64,000 nt of DNA from Prorocentrum cordatum (Eukaryota; Sar; Dinophyceae; Prorocentrales; Prorocentraceae), in contig CAUYUJ010018553.1 of NCBI GenBank assembly GCA_963575745.1, positions 133,067 to 197,066 on the forward strand. Reading direction: 5' to 3'. Of this stretch, positions 50,405 through 62,480 are shown piece by piece. Numbering within the stretch: the first letter of the stretch is position 1; each line of letters begins with the position of its first letter. The notes beneath the pieces were generated by a model that worked only from the letters and a program-made list of their open reading frames with translations, was not told where the DNA came from and ran no database searches. Position numbers and translations under genes: made by a program.

Positions 50405-51739
50405 TCATCCCCGCGGAGCTCGAACCACGTAGAGCTCGTTGGCGCCAACCTCCAGAACTGCTTCCTCGAACCCCACCTCGACGCCCACCTCCGCGACCGC
50501 GTCGACGGCCTCCTTCATCTCGACGTCCCCCTTCTCTTCCATGGCCACCTCCGTGTCGCCCTCCTCGCCCTCCTCATCGCACGTGCAGTCGAAAGCGTTC
50601 CTGACCTCCACCTCCTCCCCGAAATCTGCGGTGACCTCCTCCACGACCTTCCTAACGTCCCCGTCCTCGACCATCATCTCCAACTCTTTGACTTCCTCCA
50701 CCTTCTCGTCGACCCTTCCGATGCCCACCTCCACGATCTCATCCACCTCGTGGTCACCGTCGTCGTCTGGTATTGCCCCATCCTGCACGCGCTGACCGGG
50801 GTACTGCAGCAGATGATGGTGGGCTCCAGCTTCACGCCCAGCATCTCGCTGTGCACGTTCGTCTCGCACGTGCTGATCGGGATGCTGTAGCAGATGATGG
50901 TGGACTCTTGCCCTCTGCAGTGCGTCCAGCAGGGCCCCACAAGCCTACCAGATCCTGCGCGCCCTTCTCGTCGGTCGAGCCCTCGCGGCGGATAGCCGGC
51001 GGAAGCCGCGGCGGCGACGGCCCCGTCTTGGCGTTCAGCAGCAGCCTGGCGCTCGGCCGCCCGCACGGCCACATCCACGTGCGCCGCGACGGGTTCCGCC
51101 GGCGCCGCCGCCGCGGCCGGCAGCGAGCCAGCCAGCGGCGCTCCAGAGACCGCCGCGGCGCCGGTCCGCACGCCGTCCGCCACCGCCACCGCCGCCGGGG
51201 GGGGGCCAGCAGCGGCAGCGGCAGCAGCAGCGGCGCTCGCGGCGGCGGCGGCAGCGGCGGCCATGGCGGGCCCACCCGCGCCAGCAGCAGCAGCGCCCAG
51301 GCGAGCAGCAGCCGCGGCGCCCAGCCGGCCGAACGCCGCCGCCGGGGCGGCGAGCCCGGCAGCGCGCGGCAGCGCTGCGGCGGCCGGCCACAGACCGACA
51401 GCAGCGCCAGAGCACAGCGGCCCTGCGGCCGCACACGAGGCCGCCGCGCTGGCGCCGCCAGAGCTCCCTCCGGCAGCGGCGGCGGCGAGCGGAGCCGGTC
51501 CCGTCGGCGGCGCCAGCCTCGGGGGCGGCGCGCCGCGCGCGGCGGCCGCGCGCCGCTGGCGGCGGCGGACCGCAGACCGCGGCCCCGTGGGGCCCGCGGC
51601 TGCGGCAGCCGCGGAAGTGGCCGCCGTCCGCGCCGTGGCCCGGCGGGGCGGGGGCGGGGAGGTCGGAGGAAGGGAGGCCCGAGGGCAGGCCCCCGGCCGC
51701 GGCCGTGCAAGCCGGCCCGGCCCCCTCGAACCACAGCGG
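50405..51739 (-). CDS. Leader-preceded PPR-like protein with poly-Ala and acidic regions
   Basis: Directly downstream of a spliced-leader relict on the same strand. One frame runs from about 51739 to 50674. It is Ala/Arg/Pro-rich low complexity, possibly starting at the ATG near 51264 (MAAAAAAAASAAAAA), then LPAAAAAPAEPVAAHVDVAV, then two degenerate PPR units (STIICYSIPISTCETNVHSE and TIICCSTPVSACRMGQ). After about 50780 the plausible continuation is in another frame: an acidic region (DDDGDHEVDEIVEVGIGRVD; VKELEMMVEDGDVRKVVEEV; EEGEEGDTEVAMEEKGDVEM) ending at a stop near 50405. The frame change may be an intron or a mutation. The PPR match is short, so the family is tentative and the gene may be inactive. 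Confidence 0.45.
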
Positions 51740-51761
51740 CTTGAGCCAAAGGGGCTACGGA
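51740..51761 (-). other. DinoSL relict, two mismatches
   Basis: Minus-strand TCCGTAGCCC then CTTTGGCTCAAG differs from the 22-nt spliced leader only at two adjacent bases (AT replaced by CC). It lies upstream of, and on the same strand as, the PPR-like ORF, as expected for a retroposed trans-spliced mRNA. Confidence 0.8.
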
Positions 51762-51779
51762 GAGCGAGCAAGCACACAC

Positions 51780-51953
51780 GCAGACAGTTCCAGACACACG
51801 CATACACACACACACACACACAAGCACACACACAAGCAAACACACAAACACGCACACACACAACACACAACACAACACAACACAACACAACACACACACA
51901 CACACACACACACACAACACTCTCACACACACACACACACACACACACACATT
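51780..51953 (+). repeat. CA microsatellite with AACAC variants
   Basis: ACACAC with CACAACACAA words. It is immediately upstream, in the minus sense, of the leader relict. Confidence 0.95.
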
Positions 51954-52470
51954 TTTCTTCGGAAACAGGTTGATTTGCGTCCAGGCGGCGACTCGACGCC
52001 AAGCCCATGTGAACGCGCGCGAGCCAGTTATGGTGAACGGCGGACCTCGAGGCGGCGAGTGGCAGAGACGAGGGCCTTGACAGCATATGCGCACACATTA
52101 AAAAGAGACGTCACAAAAGCAGCACATCCGCTGGCGTTGGGGAGCGGCCAATAAGCCGGAGAGGCAATTATCCCGGCAAAGCAACCTAACAGCGATGTGT
52201 AAAAGCATAGCTGGAAGCATTGCCTATGGTATTCATGTAGGAGTGATGGTGTAGATTTTTTTGTTCTCGCAGTCGCATTCGGATTCGCAGTGGCAGTCGC
52301 AGTGGCAACATCAGTCCCAGTCGCAGTCGCAATGGCATTGCCAGTAGTTGCACTATCAATACCTACAGGAGCAGCAGCAGCAGCAGCAGCAACAGCAACA
52401 GTAGTAGTAGCAGTGAAAGTAGCAGTGACGGTAGTGGGTGCAGTGAAGTAGTACAAACTACGCACTGTCC
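51954..52470. repeat. Unassigned sequence with CAGTCG/GCAGCA words
   Basis: From about 52268 to 52450 a degenerate 6-bp GCAGTC/GCAGTG word and a short AGC run recur. No gene. Confidence 0.45.
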
Positions 52471-52476
52471 TCAATG

Positions 52477-52810
52477 GGTGTAGATTCGAATGACCATTTG
52501 CTTTCGATAATTGTATGTCGAAACGAGACCCCGCTAGCAGTGGACATAGGTCCGAACGAGACACTGCTATCAACGGATGTAGCTCCAAACGAGACACCGT
52601 TTTCAATGGATGCACTATGGAACGACCAACTGCTTTCGGTAAGTGTGTCTTCACACGAAACGCTTCTATCAATGGATTCAGGTCCAAACGAGACACTGCT
52701 ATCAATGGGTGCACGTCCAAACGAGACAGTTCCATGAATGATTTTAGTCTGGAGCGAGACACTGCTATCAATACTGGAGTTGTGTGCAAACGAGACACTG
52801 CCGCTTCAGG
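52477..52810 (+). repeat. Degenerate 33-bp minisatellite, ~9-10 copies
   Basis: Word AACGAGACACTGCTATCAAT recurs about every 33 bp with substitutions (near 52513, 52555, 52588, 52687, 52720, 52753, 52792). 33 bp equals 11 codons, so the plus frame reads as an 11-residue repeat (PNETLLSMDSG-like, 52474-52737) and the minus frame likewise. Whether any of it is translated is unknown. Confidence 0.85.
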
Positions 52811-53738
52811 GGCTCGCCGGCAGCCGCGGCAGCACCTTGGGCACGCTTTTCCGCACCCACTGTAGCACGTTAGCCTTGAGCGCGAACAAAAATTGCGTGC
52901 AGGTACTCTCAAGAGGAATGGCAGGCTGAGAAGCACTGCGGGCCACAGAGAGTAATCTTGCACAGGCGTCCACAACAGCGGTTGCTGCGGGCTGAGAAGC
53001 ACCGCAGGCGAACGCAAATCAGCGGAGGCTGGAAAACGAGATGCTTGAGGCAAACATCGCTGGCAGCCCGCAGCGCGAATGCGAATTCACCGAGCAAGCA
53101 GCGAAGAAGCGGGCGGCACGTGATGTGTAGCAAGCTGAGAAGCATCGCTGACAAGACATCAGCAACTCATTTCGGCAAGGTTCCCCTTCTTCCCCGTCGG
53201 GGAGGGGTTACGCAGAGAGCTCCAGGAGGGCCCCAAGAGGGTCCGAAGATCTCCCTCTCTCCCCCCAAGAGTTCCGAGAGGAGCCGAAGACCCTCCAGTA
53301 GAGCTCGCAGAGGACCACCCTGCTTTCCTTGACCATGTTGTTTCAAAGTATGTATTTCTTTTTGCCATGTCCCGTCAGGCTTCCTGGGCACAGTTTCAGA
53401 ATGGGCTGGCGGTGTTATGAGAAGCGCAGAGGAGGAGGATAGAGGAGACGAGTATGGAGGCATCGGACTTAAAGGCGTGTGTCTTGGTACCGGCAGCTGT
53501 ACCCCTCCACAGCGATCAGTTTTATGATCGCTTCGAGCTCGCAGCAGGCGCCTGCCCGTTCGACTAGGCGAAGTGAAACGTGAAACGTGAAAAGTGTCAA
53601 GTGGCGAGCTTCGCAGGGTCACTACCCACGGGTGCACAGGAGCGCAGGCTCAGAAACACCACGCGAGTGCAGGCTGAGAAGCAGGCAGCGGGCCGGCTGA
53701 GCAGCACCGCCACAAAGCAGTCTGCGTCTCACGGTTCC
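52811..53738. other. Unassigned sequence with GGCTGAGAAGCAC words
   Basis: Carries several copies of the dispersed GGCTGAGAAGCAC(C/T)GC word (52923, 52991, 53129, 53669). 53200-53330 resembles the microrepeat family (GGGCCCCAAGAGGGTCC). No gene seen up to the helicase stop at 53739. Confidence 0.45.
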
Positions 53739-53982
53739 TCAAGCTCGCGCAGGCCAACCTAGCTCTTGTCGGGCTTTCGCGCAAGCGATCTTCGTCGAGG
53801 CAATTTTGTCCGCGAAGAGCTCGGCGAAGGCCTTGGCGATTTGTTCCGGAGGGCCGGATTCGATGATGCTCCGGTCAGGCAGGCCGTGGCTCAAGAGCTG
53901 GCCGAAACTCCTGGGCCGGGACAGGCTGACGTAGTACGCCAGCCAAATGGACTCCTTCTTGAGTTCTCACTCCAAGACTAGT

Positions 53983-54554
<572 letters not shown>

Positions 54555-55904
54555 AGAGTCCTGGCGGAAACGTCCAGTGCACGATGAAGCCTGGGTCCGC
54601 CGTCTTGCCCTGCACGCCATGCAGAGTGCCCTGCTTCTTGGGCAGCACGGTCAACTGCGTCTTGGAGACCGCGATGGCCGGGCCACCTGTCGCCGCTTTG
54701 AACTTCCAGGGGCGCGCCTGCGGGGTGATCGCGAGCACTCCGCGCAGGTCGGGGCCGGCTGGCTGAGAAGCACTGCCAGCTGTCACCGGCGCGGCCCTCA
54801 AGAAGAGTTCATCGCTGTCATCGATCTTGACATAGACGGCCTTTGGCGTGTAGTGGAGTACTACAACACCGTCCGAGACAATGGGCGGGCGGCTCTCCAC
54901 CGGAGGCTCCGCAGCGTGCAGCTCTATGCCTACCACCTTGCCCGGCGCGCCACGGACATACTTCGGCGGCAAGACGGACTCTGTCAGGATGACCTCCATG
55001 CCGACGATGAGCGGCAGCAGCCCCGGCATTTTTGCGGCAGCGCCGATGTTGGGCTCCGCGCGCATCTCGTCGAAGTCAGGCTTCGCGAGGCGCGCAGCTG
55101 GTCTGTCGATTGCTGGGACGTAGAAGAGCAGCTGGCCAGCATCGTGCGCATCAAGCTTGGCCTGTGCATGCATAGCGTAAGAGACGATGCGCCACTCATA
55201 GGCCGACTCGTACCAGCCTCGTGCTGCACGCAACCGGTGGTCCCATTGAGGTGGCTGAGCGGCTTCGCTGCTGGTGGCAGCAGGCTGACCAGCGCCGCTG
55301 GGGCTAACGACTTCTGTTTTGACTATCGCCTGCCAGCTCTCGTCAGAGATCTTTTTTCCGCCTGGAGTCCTCATGGCGTGGAGGACCTCGAGCTGCAACG
55401 GGTCTGTAAAGCGCTGCATCTGCACGAAGTCGATGACGTACTCGAAGTCGGCGAGCAACTTCCTCCCCTGTTGGTGTTCGTAGGATTGGCCCGTGTGAGG
55501 CGCCAGCAGGGAGGCGCTGGCGGGGACCGGCGGCAACTGGTAGAAGTCCCCGCACAGGATCTTCATGGCCATGCGTCCCCACGTCTCTTGCGGCCGCATG
55601 TACTTCGCGGGGTCGAGATTGTAGCGCAACGCTCTGCCGTAGGTCGTGCGCAGTGCATCCGCGCGCAGCAAAGGCCCGGCACAGCACCCAGCTCATCGAT
55701 CACGTCGACGCCGAGTGTGCCTGTGAGGCGGTCCAGTTTCTTCTGCGTCTGCGGCGTCAAGCGCAGCCTGGCGGTCTGCATGGAGTCCGACATGAGCAGC
55801 CCATTGGAGGAATGCATTGTCCTGCCGCGCGGGCCGAGGTTGCGTGCCGCGTGGTTGGACTGTGCTTTGCCGAGGTACCCCTGCTCGCCGAAGTAAGTGA
55901 TGGC

Positions 55905-58900
55905 TTGGTTTCGCCGGTGCTAAGAGTGAATTCAGCGTGGATTTGCGTCTTCGTTTTTCATTTTTATTTTCTTTTTTTCTGATATGCGCACGTCAATCGA
56001 TCATGTGGCTCGGGCGTTCGTGCGAATGCCGCGTGGCCAGCGAATTTCGAATGTCTTCCGTGCCCTTGATTCTTCCTCATCGTATTCATTTATCTTATGC
56101 CTCTTGCCTGCATTGTTTTTCTCTTCATTTCCCTCCCGCTGTCATCTTCTTTTGTCAGGGCCTGCGGCAGGATCCAACAGGGCGCCGGGAAAGCTGCAAG
56201 CGAGCTCGAGGAGAGCCCAGCAGGCCCCGAGAAGGATTGCAAGCAGGCCCTAGGGTCCCAAGACAAGCTTAGTAGGGGTCCAAAACAACTTGCAGACCTG
56301 TCTCCTCGCATATGTCCTGACGCGTTTCGGCCGTGGCCCGCGAGATTCTACTGTTCATCCGCTTTTTTTGCGTTCATTTCCGACGCCTCGCGCATTTCCG
56401 CCAGCCAAGGCAAAAGCAATCACCGGGCGAGTTGCCTCGATCAGCATGCGTAGCAGCATGCGGCGCCGCAGCGAACCGAATGCGTCTTCACTGGTTCTGC
56501 ACGGGAGGAGGAAGAGGAGGTGGAGGAGGCGGAGGAACAAATATGGTGGCGAAGGACCAGTAGCAACGAAAGAAGAGGAACAGCAAAAGGATGGACGCGT
56601 GCTGGAGGAAACAGCAACATGCTAGAGCATGAGAAGGTCGGAAGGATGGTGAGGGACCTGAGGGGGGGGGGGGGGGTTACGAGGAGCCAGGGGGAGGTAG
56701 CAGCCGCATTGGTGATCCGCGCAGAACACCAGTGCGCCGCATCCTTTCGTAAACGAGGATGTAGGAATGCGCCGGACGGGGAGGTGGGGGGAGCATGGGA
56801 GAGGTAGGAGGACACGGGGGTAAGAACACTCAGGACGAAGCAGTTCCAGAGACGGTGCCCAGGCAAACTGCGTTGATCAGAAACGTGTGCCAGCATGGTG
56901 CTCAACCAAGAGGGCGACGCTGTTTGCGTTCGAAGCGCGAGGACGGCGCAGGAGGAATCGGAGCATTAACGGCAGCGGGGAAGGAGGACAAGGAGGAGGA
57001 TGACGAGGAAACGGAGGAGGGGCGGGACGAGGACGAGGAGTAGGAAAAGGAAGGATGGGAGAGAAAAAGTCACGACGACGGCCAGAATCAATCATGGAGG
57101 ATTTTGTTTGTTTTTCGCACGCGGCTCTTGTTAGAAGCCCCTTGGGGTGATTTGTGGGCCATTGTGGAGCTAATTTGGAGCCATTTTGGGAGAGCCCACG
57201 GGGTCCTCTTGAGGCTGTTTCGGGCCTCCTTGGGATCCTCTTCGGGGTCTCGTGGGCCCGTCTCGGAGGCCTTGGGGGCCCTATCGGAGCCATCTTGGAA
57301 ACGCCGTCAGTCAAAGAGTACGGGGGGGGGGGTCCTTGCAGCGCCCCCTCTCTGGAGCCACCCGCGTCGCCTCTTGGCGCTCTCTTGGGGCGTTCTTCGG
57401 CTGCTCTTGAGCGCTCTCGGCGCCGTCTTGGGGCCTGTCGGGTTCTTCTGGAGGGCCATCTCAGGCCAGCGTGGCCATCTTGGGGCCTCAAGAGCCCATG
57501 GAAAACGAAAAGGCGACGAGACATAACACATAGCACGCGATGGTTTTCATTTTTTGTCTTGGAGGCTTCCTTGGAGAGCTCGAAGGGCACGCGGGGCCGT
57601 CTTGAAGCGGTCTTGGCGACTCTCAGAGGCATGTTGGAGGCTATTCGGAATCGTCCTGGGATGCATTGAGCGATATTGGAGGCGTATCTGGGCTCCTTGC
57701 AGCCATCTCGGATACACTTTGGGCCGTATTGGGCGCTCCAACGACCCGCGGCTACCTTCCCGCGCATGAAGGATTGGGCGGGGAAATGGGGGGCCGTGTC
57801 CATGAAGGGGAAGAGTGGGCTTGGATGAATGACCTCGTCGCGCCGCTCACGCTTAAAGGGGTGCTGGGATTCCTGTCTCCCTCCGGCCCTCTCCTGCGGC
57901 GTGCCCCCCCACTCCCCGCGACTTCTCCCCCCCCCATCCCTCCTTCCAGGCCCCGCGCGCGGCCTAGTGGAAACTGCGGGGCGGAAAACAAAAACTCGTT
58001 TTGAATACCTCTCCGAATTCTTGGTGGATTTTTCGCGGGCGCGCGCGTCGAAAAAACACGCGCGGAAAAATCCGGAGGGCACCCGGAAAAATTCACGCGG
58101 CTTCCGGGGCAAATTCACATTTGGATTTGGAAAAATCCGGGCAGAATTCACTCGAGAATCCGGGGTAGTATTCCCGGGCGGCCGTGGAAAAAAACCACCA
58201 GCCATGCAGGGCGTGGGTGGTGGTTTAACGGGCTAGCTTATCCGCGCGTTTCTCCCTGGCAGGGGCGGGCCCCCCCCCCTGCCCTCTCGTCCCCGGGCGT
58301 GGACAGAGAGTGGCCGCGGGGCGGTGGAGCGCCCGAAATGGCCGAAGATGGCTCCAAAGGAACCGCAGGCAACCCAAGAAGGATTCCGAGATCGCTCCAT
58401 ATACTTGCAGATGGTACAATTTTGCTTCCAATGCGCCTCCAAGCCCCCTCAAGACCGCTTCGTGACAGCCCGCAATTGTCTTTCGAGCTCTTGAAGGAGG
58501 CCTCCAACAGGTTCAACTCCTTTACAATCGCTGTGCGCTTCAATTGTTTCCTTTTCGCCTTTTTGCTTTCTGTGGTTTCTAGAGGCCTCGAGATGGCTGC
58601 GAGTTGGTTTGAACTTGCTTTGAGAGGGGGCCACCAGGGCCCAAGTCGGCTCCAAGAGCACCACAGAGCGGCCCAAAACGCTTCAAGGGCGTCGCAAGAG
58701 GGCCACATTTGGCGACTGGGGGGCTCGAGAAGGAATGGGGCGTTGCTAGGGCCCCACTTCTTTGACCGACGGCTTCAAGATGGCCACAGGAGGACCCCCG
58801 AGGCTTCCAAGAGGGGCCCAGGAGATCCCCGAAACGACCCGAAGAGGGCCCCGAGGGGCTCCAAGACAGCCGCCAAAGGCAGCCAGAATTGCCCTAAGAG

Positions 58901-60223
58901 AGCGCCGCGGCGGCACCGATATGACGACGTTGATGGGGCGTCCCGCAGGCACCTAAAGCGAACGACTCGAGATCCTCGATGATTGATGCCCGTCGTCGTC
59001 AGCGTGGTTTTTCCTCTCTATCCTTTATCTTTCCCTTCCTTGTCCTCCTCCTCCTCCTCGTCCCTCTTCTGTGACCTCCTCCCTTTTCTGCCCCCTTCCC
59101 GTTCCTGTGCATCTTCCGATTAATTACTCCTGCGCCCTTTTCTTTTCCCTAATGTAACGGTTGTCCTCGTTTTTTCTTGCGTTGCATGTCGCTTCACTTC
59201 GCTTTCATGCTTAGCGCAACTTGCTTGGGGGTCGAGTCTGCAAATGCTTTCTTCTGCATGTTCTTGCCCCTCCTATTTCCCCCTACTTCCTCCTGCTCCT
59301 TGATCCCCCCACCTCGTCCAACACCCTCGCTGGTGAGGGCGCGCGGCGCACGCGCGTTCCGCGCGGATCACTGGTGCGCCTTTTGCCTCCCTCAGGCTTC
59401 TTGTGCTTCTTCCTACCCCCCCCGAGCTCCTCTTCCGTGTTCCTACCTGCTCATGCTCTTGCACGTTTCCAGTCTCTCCTATCGCCGTGCTCCCTCTTTT
59501 CACCGTGTTCATTATGATTTTCATTTTCCGCCCTCCTCACCTTTGCTCCGCTTCCTGCGCCTCATCATCCGCGAATGCGGATGCGGCTCGCTATTTTCGC
59601 CGCTTGCCCGATTACCCGGCCTTGATCAGGGCGACTCGTCTTGCGGTTGTTCATGGATTGGCTCGTGAGGATTTGAGCAACGCGTCAATGACTTCACCGG
59701 GCGTCTAGGTGTTATTGTTGGCGTCTGGGCGTTGCCGCTGGGGTTTACCGCGGGCCAGCATGATTAACAAGTGCAAGCGGCGCGTTGGCAGGCATTCGCC
59801 TTCCTGGAGACATCTGTCTGGTTTCGCAGTGACCTCCTTTCGCACTGCTCTTGTTTCTTTGCCTCCAGTTTGCGGTTGTATGTTTGTAGCCCTTGGCTGA
59901 GCTCCATCAGGCGGCTATAATTCCGCTGCCCTCGCTCGATGTATGACCGCCCCCGCCGCAATGCTCGTGAACTTTCCGGCGGGCTGATCATTTGTGGTTT
60001 TGTCTGCAGTTGGACTGCGGGCGGAACGCCGGCGCCGCTTATGCAGCATTCCATTGTTCGTTTTCCTCTGAGGGCATCCGCAGTGGTTTTTGCGCGCGTT
60101 TGTTTTTCTTGTTGAGCAGATCAGTTCAATCAGATCTGTCGTTGTTCGGCACGATACCACTAAAATGAAATTTGTAAAGGAAAAAATATCCACGCGTCCC
60201 TTCATAGCCCTTGGCGAAGCCAA
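55905..60223. mobile_element. 4.3-kb TIR element inserted in the helicase, 6-bp target duplication
   Basis: Left end (plus) TTGGTTTCGCCGGTGCTAAG, right end GGCGAAGCCAA; the imperfect inverted ends extend about 38 bp to a shared GCGTGGAT. GATGGC flanks both sides (55899-55904, 60224-60229). Removing the element and one GATGGC makes the helicase frame continuous across Walker A to motif Ia. Subterminal regions 56400-56900 and 59200-59640 are also imperfect inverted repeats (CTGCTCATGCTCT, GCGCGGATCAC, CGATCAG words). The interior holds microrepeat blocks (57130-57740 and 58330-58900). No transposase domain was recognised, so it is probably non-autonomous. Confidence 0.82.
57130..58980 (+). repeat. 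CTTGGGG-type microrepeat blocks inside the TIR element
   Basis: Plus orientation at 57130-57740, minus orientation (CCAAGAGGGGCCC) at 58330-58980. Between them, 58017-58200 carries GGAAAAATCCGG and GAATTCAC words. No gene recognised. Confidence 0.6.
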
Positions 60224-61126
60224 GATGGCCATCGGCTCCACCACTTTGGAGAGGGCGCGTGTCTTGCCGACGCCGCCCCCCCCGAGCCAAATCGCTCTGT
60301 GGTTGCTTGTCGCGGACACCACGGGGAGCAGATGCGTTGTCTTGTCTGGTCTGCCGTCAAAACGTTTCTGCAGTGACAGCGCGAACAACGCCGCCGCGTC
60401 AATCTGCTCCTCCGTGCACTCGGCATCAGCGACCAGCTTCCACGCAACAGCCGCCGGGCCCTGCATGGCAAAGAGCTGCGGAATGAGTTCCGGCTGCGCG
60501 TCCTCGGCAGCAGGCTGAGGAGCACCGCTGGGTAGCCAGTCGTCCGCAGCATCGGGCAAGATCTCTCCATCCGGGCTCGCTTGCTTCTTCTGGAGCGCAA
60601 TGCTTTGCCGCTGTAAGGCCAGCATGTCAGAAAAGCTCTCGTCCAGTCGCGTGCCCAGATGCTCCCGCGCGCCGGCGCTGGCTGGCTGTGCAAAGCTCGC
60701 CCGGGGCATGCCGCCGCACGCTCGGTCGAGGTGCTTGAGCTGCTTATCGGCGTAGCTGAGGCGGCTCTTCTGGTCCAAGCGCTGCAGGTGGTCTTGCTGC
60801 AGGGCCAGCTCGGTTGCTCTGACGTGCTCCCGCAGCGGAAACAGGGAGATCTCTGTAATCGCGGCGTCCTCCACCTCCTCCTCTACGTCGCTGCCGCCGC
60901 CTCCACCCACGTCAACGAGCTCCAGCGGGACTCGCCCCGTGGGCCCTTCGGCATCGCTCGCGGAGTCTTCATCCGCCTCGAGGTGCGCAGTTGCTGCTGG
61001 CCGAGGTTTAACCCGCGCCTCCGCTGCGAGGTCCACGTGCGCCAGCACGTCTCGCGCCACGTACGCGCAGAACTCCGCCAGGGTGCACTGTTCCTCGTGC
61101 CACCGGCAGTGGTGGTCACTGAAGGC

Positions 61127-61552
61127 TAGTGATGTGTGTAACCTGCCTTTCCAAGGTTACCTTTTCAAGGTTTGCCTTCCTGGGTCGTAAAAGGGTGTAT
61201 ATAAGGAGTGTGTATATATATAAGCATATATATATACATGGCAAGCCCATGTATTGATTTAATCACAGGGGGATAGTAACATTCGGGCGGTGGGGAAACA
61301 AAATAACCATATTTCACGAACAGCAGCAATCATGTGGCGCACGAAACAATATTTTGAACCGCGGCAAATATCATGATTCAACCAAGGCGGTACCTCATTG
61401 AAGGTAGGCAATACTCGCAACTACGAGTTCACACGTGCATTAATGTTACACGACGGAGGGCGGTTCCTGAGCAGAGCGGGGGTTTCGTTCATTATTGTCA
61501 GACCGTCGGGCGCTAGTCTTTCAAGGGGGCGCTGCGGGGGCTCGGGAGCTGT
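61127..61552. other. AT-richer spacer between divergent genes
   Basis: Contains TATATATA runs at 61206-61240 and an AAGGTTACCTTTTCAAGG-type imperfect repeat at 61140-61170. It separates the minus helicase from the plus ORF at 61638. No gene seen. Confidence 0.45.
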
Positions 61553-61574
61553 TCCGTCGTAATTTCGGCTCAAG
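61553..61574 (+). other. DinoSL relict, 18 of 22 matches
   Basis: TCCGTCGTAA then TTTCGGCTCAAG against the 22-nt leader: the ends (TCCGT and GGCTCAAG) are intact and four internal bases differ. It lies 63 bp before, and on the same strand as, the intact ORF at 61638. Confidence 0.7.
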
Positions 61575-61637
61575 ACTTTTGATTTTGCGCAGTTGGCTGG
61601 CTTACGCGTTAAGAAGAAACGCTTCGATTCACAGCCA

Positions 61638-62480
61638 ATGGATACCCAATTCACAGTTGGCGCATCTAGCCATCAAGCGGATCATGACGTCCAGGTGGAA
61701 GATGTTGTAATTCACGACAAAGTAGCGAGACACATTTTGAGCAAATTGGTTATCACGGACCTCGTCGAAGTCATCCCGGACGCAGAGGACGAGACACAGA
61801 TGCATTTGCATAAGGTCACTTGGGAAAACGTTGATCTTCTAAGGCAGTTTGGCGCACATGGGCCGATTCATAACATCACAGGTTTCGACGAGAGCGAGAG
61901 GAACACTACTTACACAACGTACACGCGTATTGACAGCGCCATTACCGCAGGAAAAACAATTGGATTGACAATTTGGGGCTCACCTCATTGGTCGCATGCG
62001 CCTGACGGGACTACAAAGCATTTCAAGGATAGTAATAGCTTCAAAACGAACAGTTTCGAGTCAATGTCGTGGCTATCGAGCACTGGATTTACAATCATGT
62101 CATTTGGAAAACACTATTGCCCCGAGTTCTGGCACCCAGCCTTCGACAAAAAAAAGAATGGAGATTCAAGGGTCAAGCGTGCTCTGATGGTAGCGGAAGG
62201 CTACTTCCGAGAGTACGTCCCCATGGCTTCGGGGACGCGCTATTACCATGCCTCACAGTATGAAACCACAGTCATGGTGGCAATGCTGGTGCCAAGTAGG
62301 TTCCGGTCTTGCGTTGCTTGGATGGGCGACGCGATCGACGTGGGGCTAACTATGCTCAACGTCATTTCAAACCTCGAGGAGTCCGAGATCGCGATCGAAC
62401 TGGGAGGGCAGACGTTCGCTATGTCAAAGGAAATAGTTTTGGCACATGTGGAAAAGGATGCAGCCATGCCAACAAGCTGA
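61638..62480 (+). CDS. Intact intronless ORF, unknown function, 280 residues
   Basis: I do not recognise it. ATG at 61638-61640 (MDTQFTVGASSHQADHDVQV), TGA at 62478-62480. The protein is mixed and globular-looking: VARHILSKLVITDLVEVIPD, TWENVDLLRQFGAHGPIHNI, AGKTIGLTIWGSPHWSHAPD, WLSSTGFTIMSFGKHYCPEF, VKRALMVAEGYFREYVPMAS and EIAIELGGQTFAMSKEIVLA. There is no signal peptide or clear membrane segment and no low complexity. Codon use and local base composition look visibly less GC-rich than neighbouring genes. The spliced-leader relict 63 bp upstream and the absence of introns point to a retroposed copy. With no stop or frameshift in 280 codons it may still be functional, or be recent. Confidence 0.7.
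   Translation: MDTQFTVGASSHQADHDVQVEDVVIHDKVARHILSKLVITDLVEVIPDAEDETQMHLHKVTWENVDLLRQFGAHGPIHNITGFDESERNTTYTTYTRIDSAITAGKTIGLTIWGSPHWSHAPDGTTKHFKDSNSFKTNSFESMSWLSSTGFTIMSFGKHYCPEFWHPAFDKKKNGDSRVKRALMVAEGYFREYVPMASGTRYYHASQYETTVMVAMLVPSRFRSCVAWMGDAIDVGLTMLNVISNLEESEIAIELGGQTFAMSKEIVLAHVEKDAAMPTS

Noticed and set aside
52474-52737. 11-residue repeat protein (PNETLLSMD-type)
   Set aside because: Could be coding, but the 33-bp minisatellite leaves both strands open and no flanking coding sequence supports it.
53881-53898. TGGCTCAAG match to the spliced-leader end
   Set aside because: Only the last nine bases match, it lies inside helicase coding sequence that explains it on the minus strand (LLSHGL), and no ORF follows on the plus strand.
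57176-57190. GCCATTTTGGGA match to the leader core
   Set aside because: Short, inside the CTTGGGG microrepeat, which generates such words, and lacking the CTCAAG end.
55905-60223. Ordinary spliceosomal intron of the helicase
   Set aside because: No GT-AG or GC-AG pair at the boundaries keeps the frame, while a 6-bp duplication and inverted ends do fit insertion. Non-canonical splicing cannot be fully excluded without RNA data.
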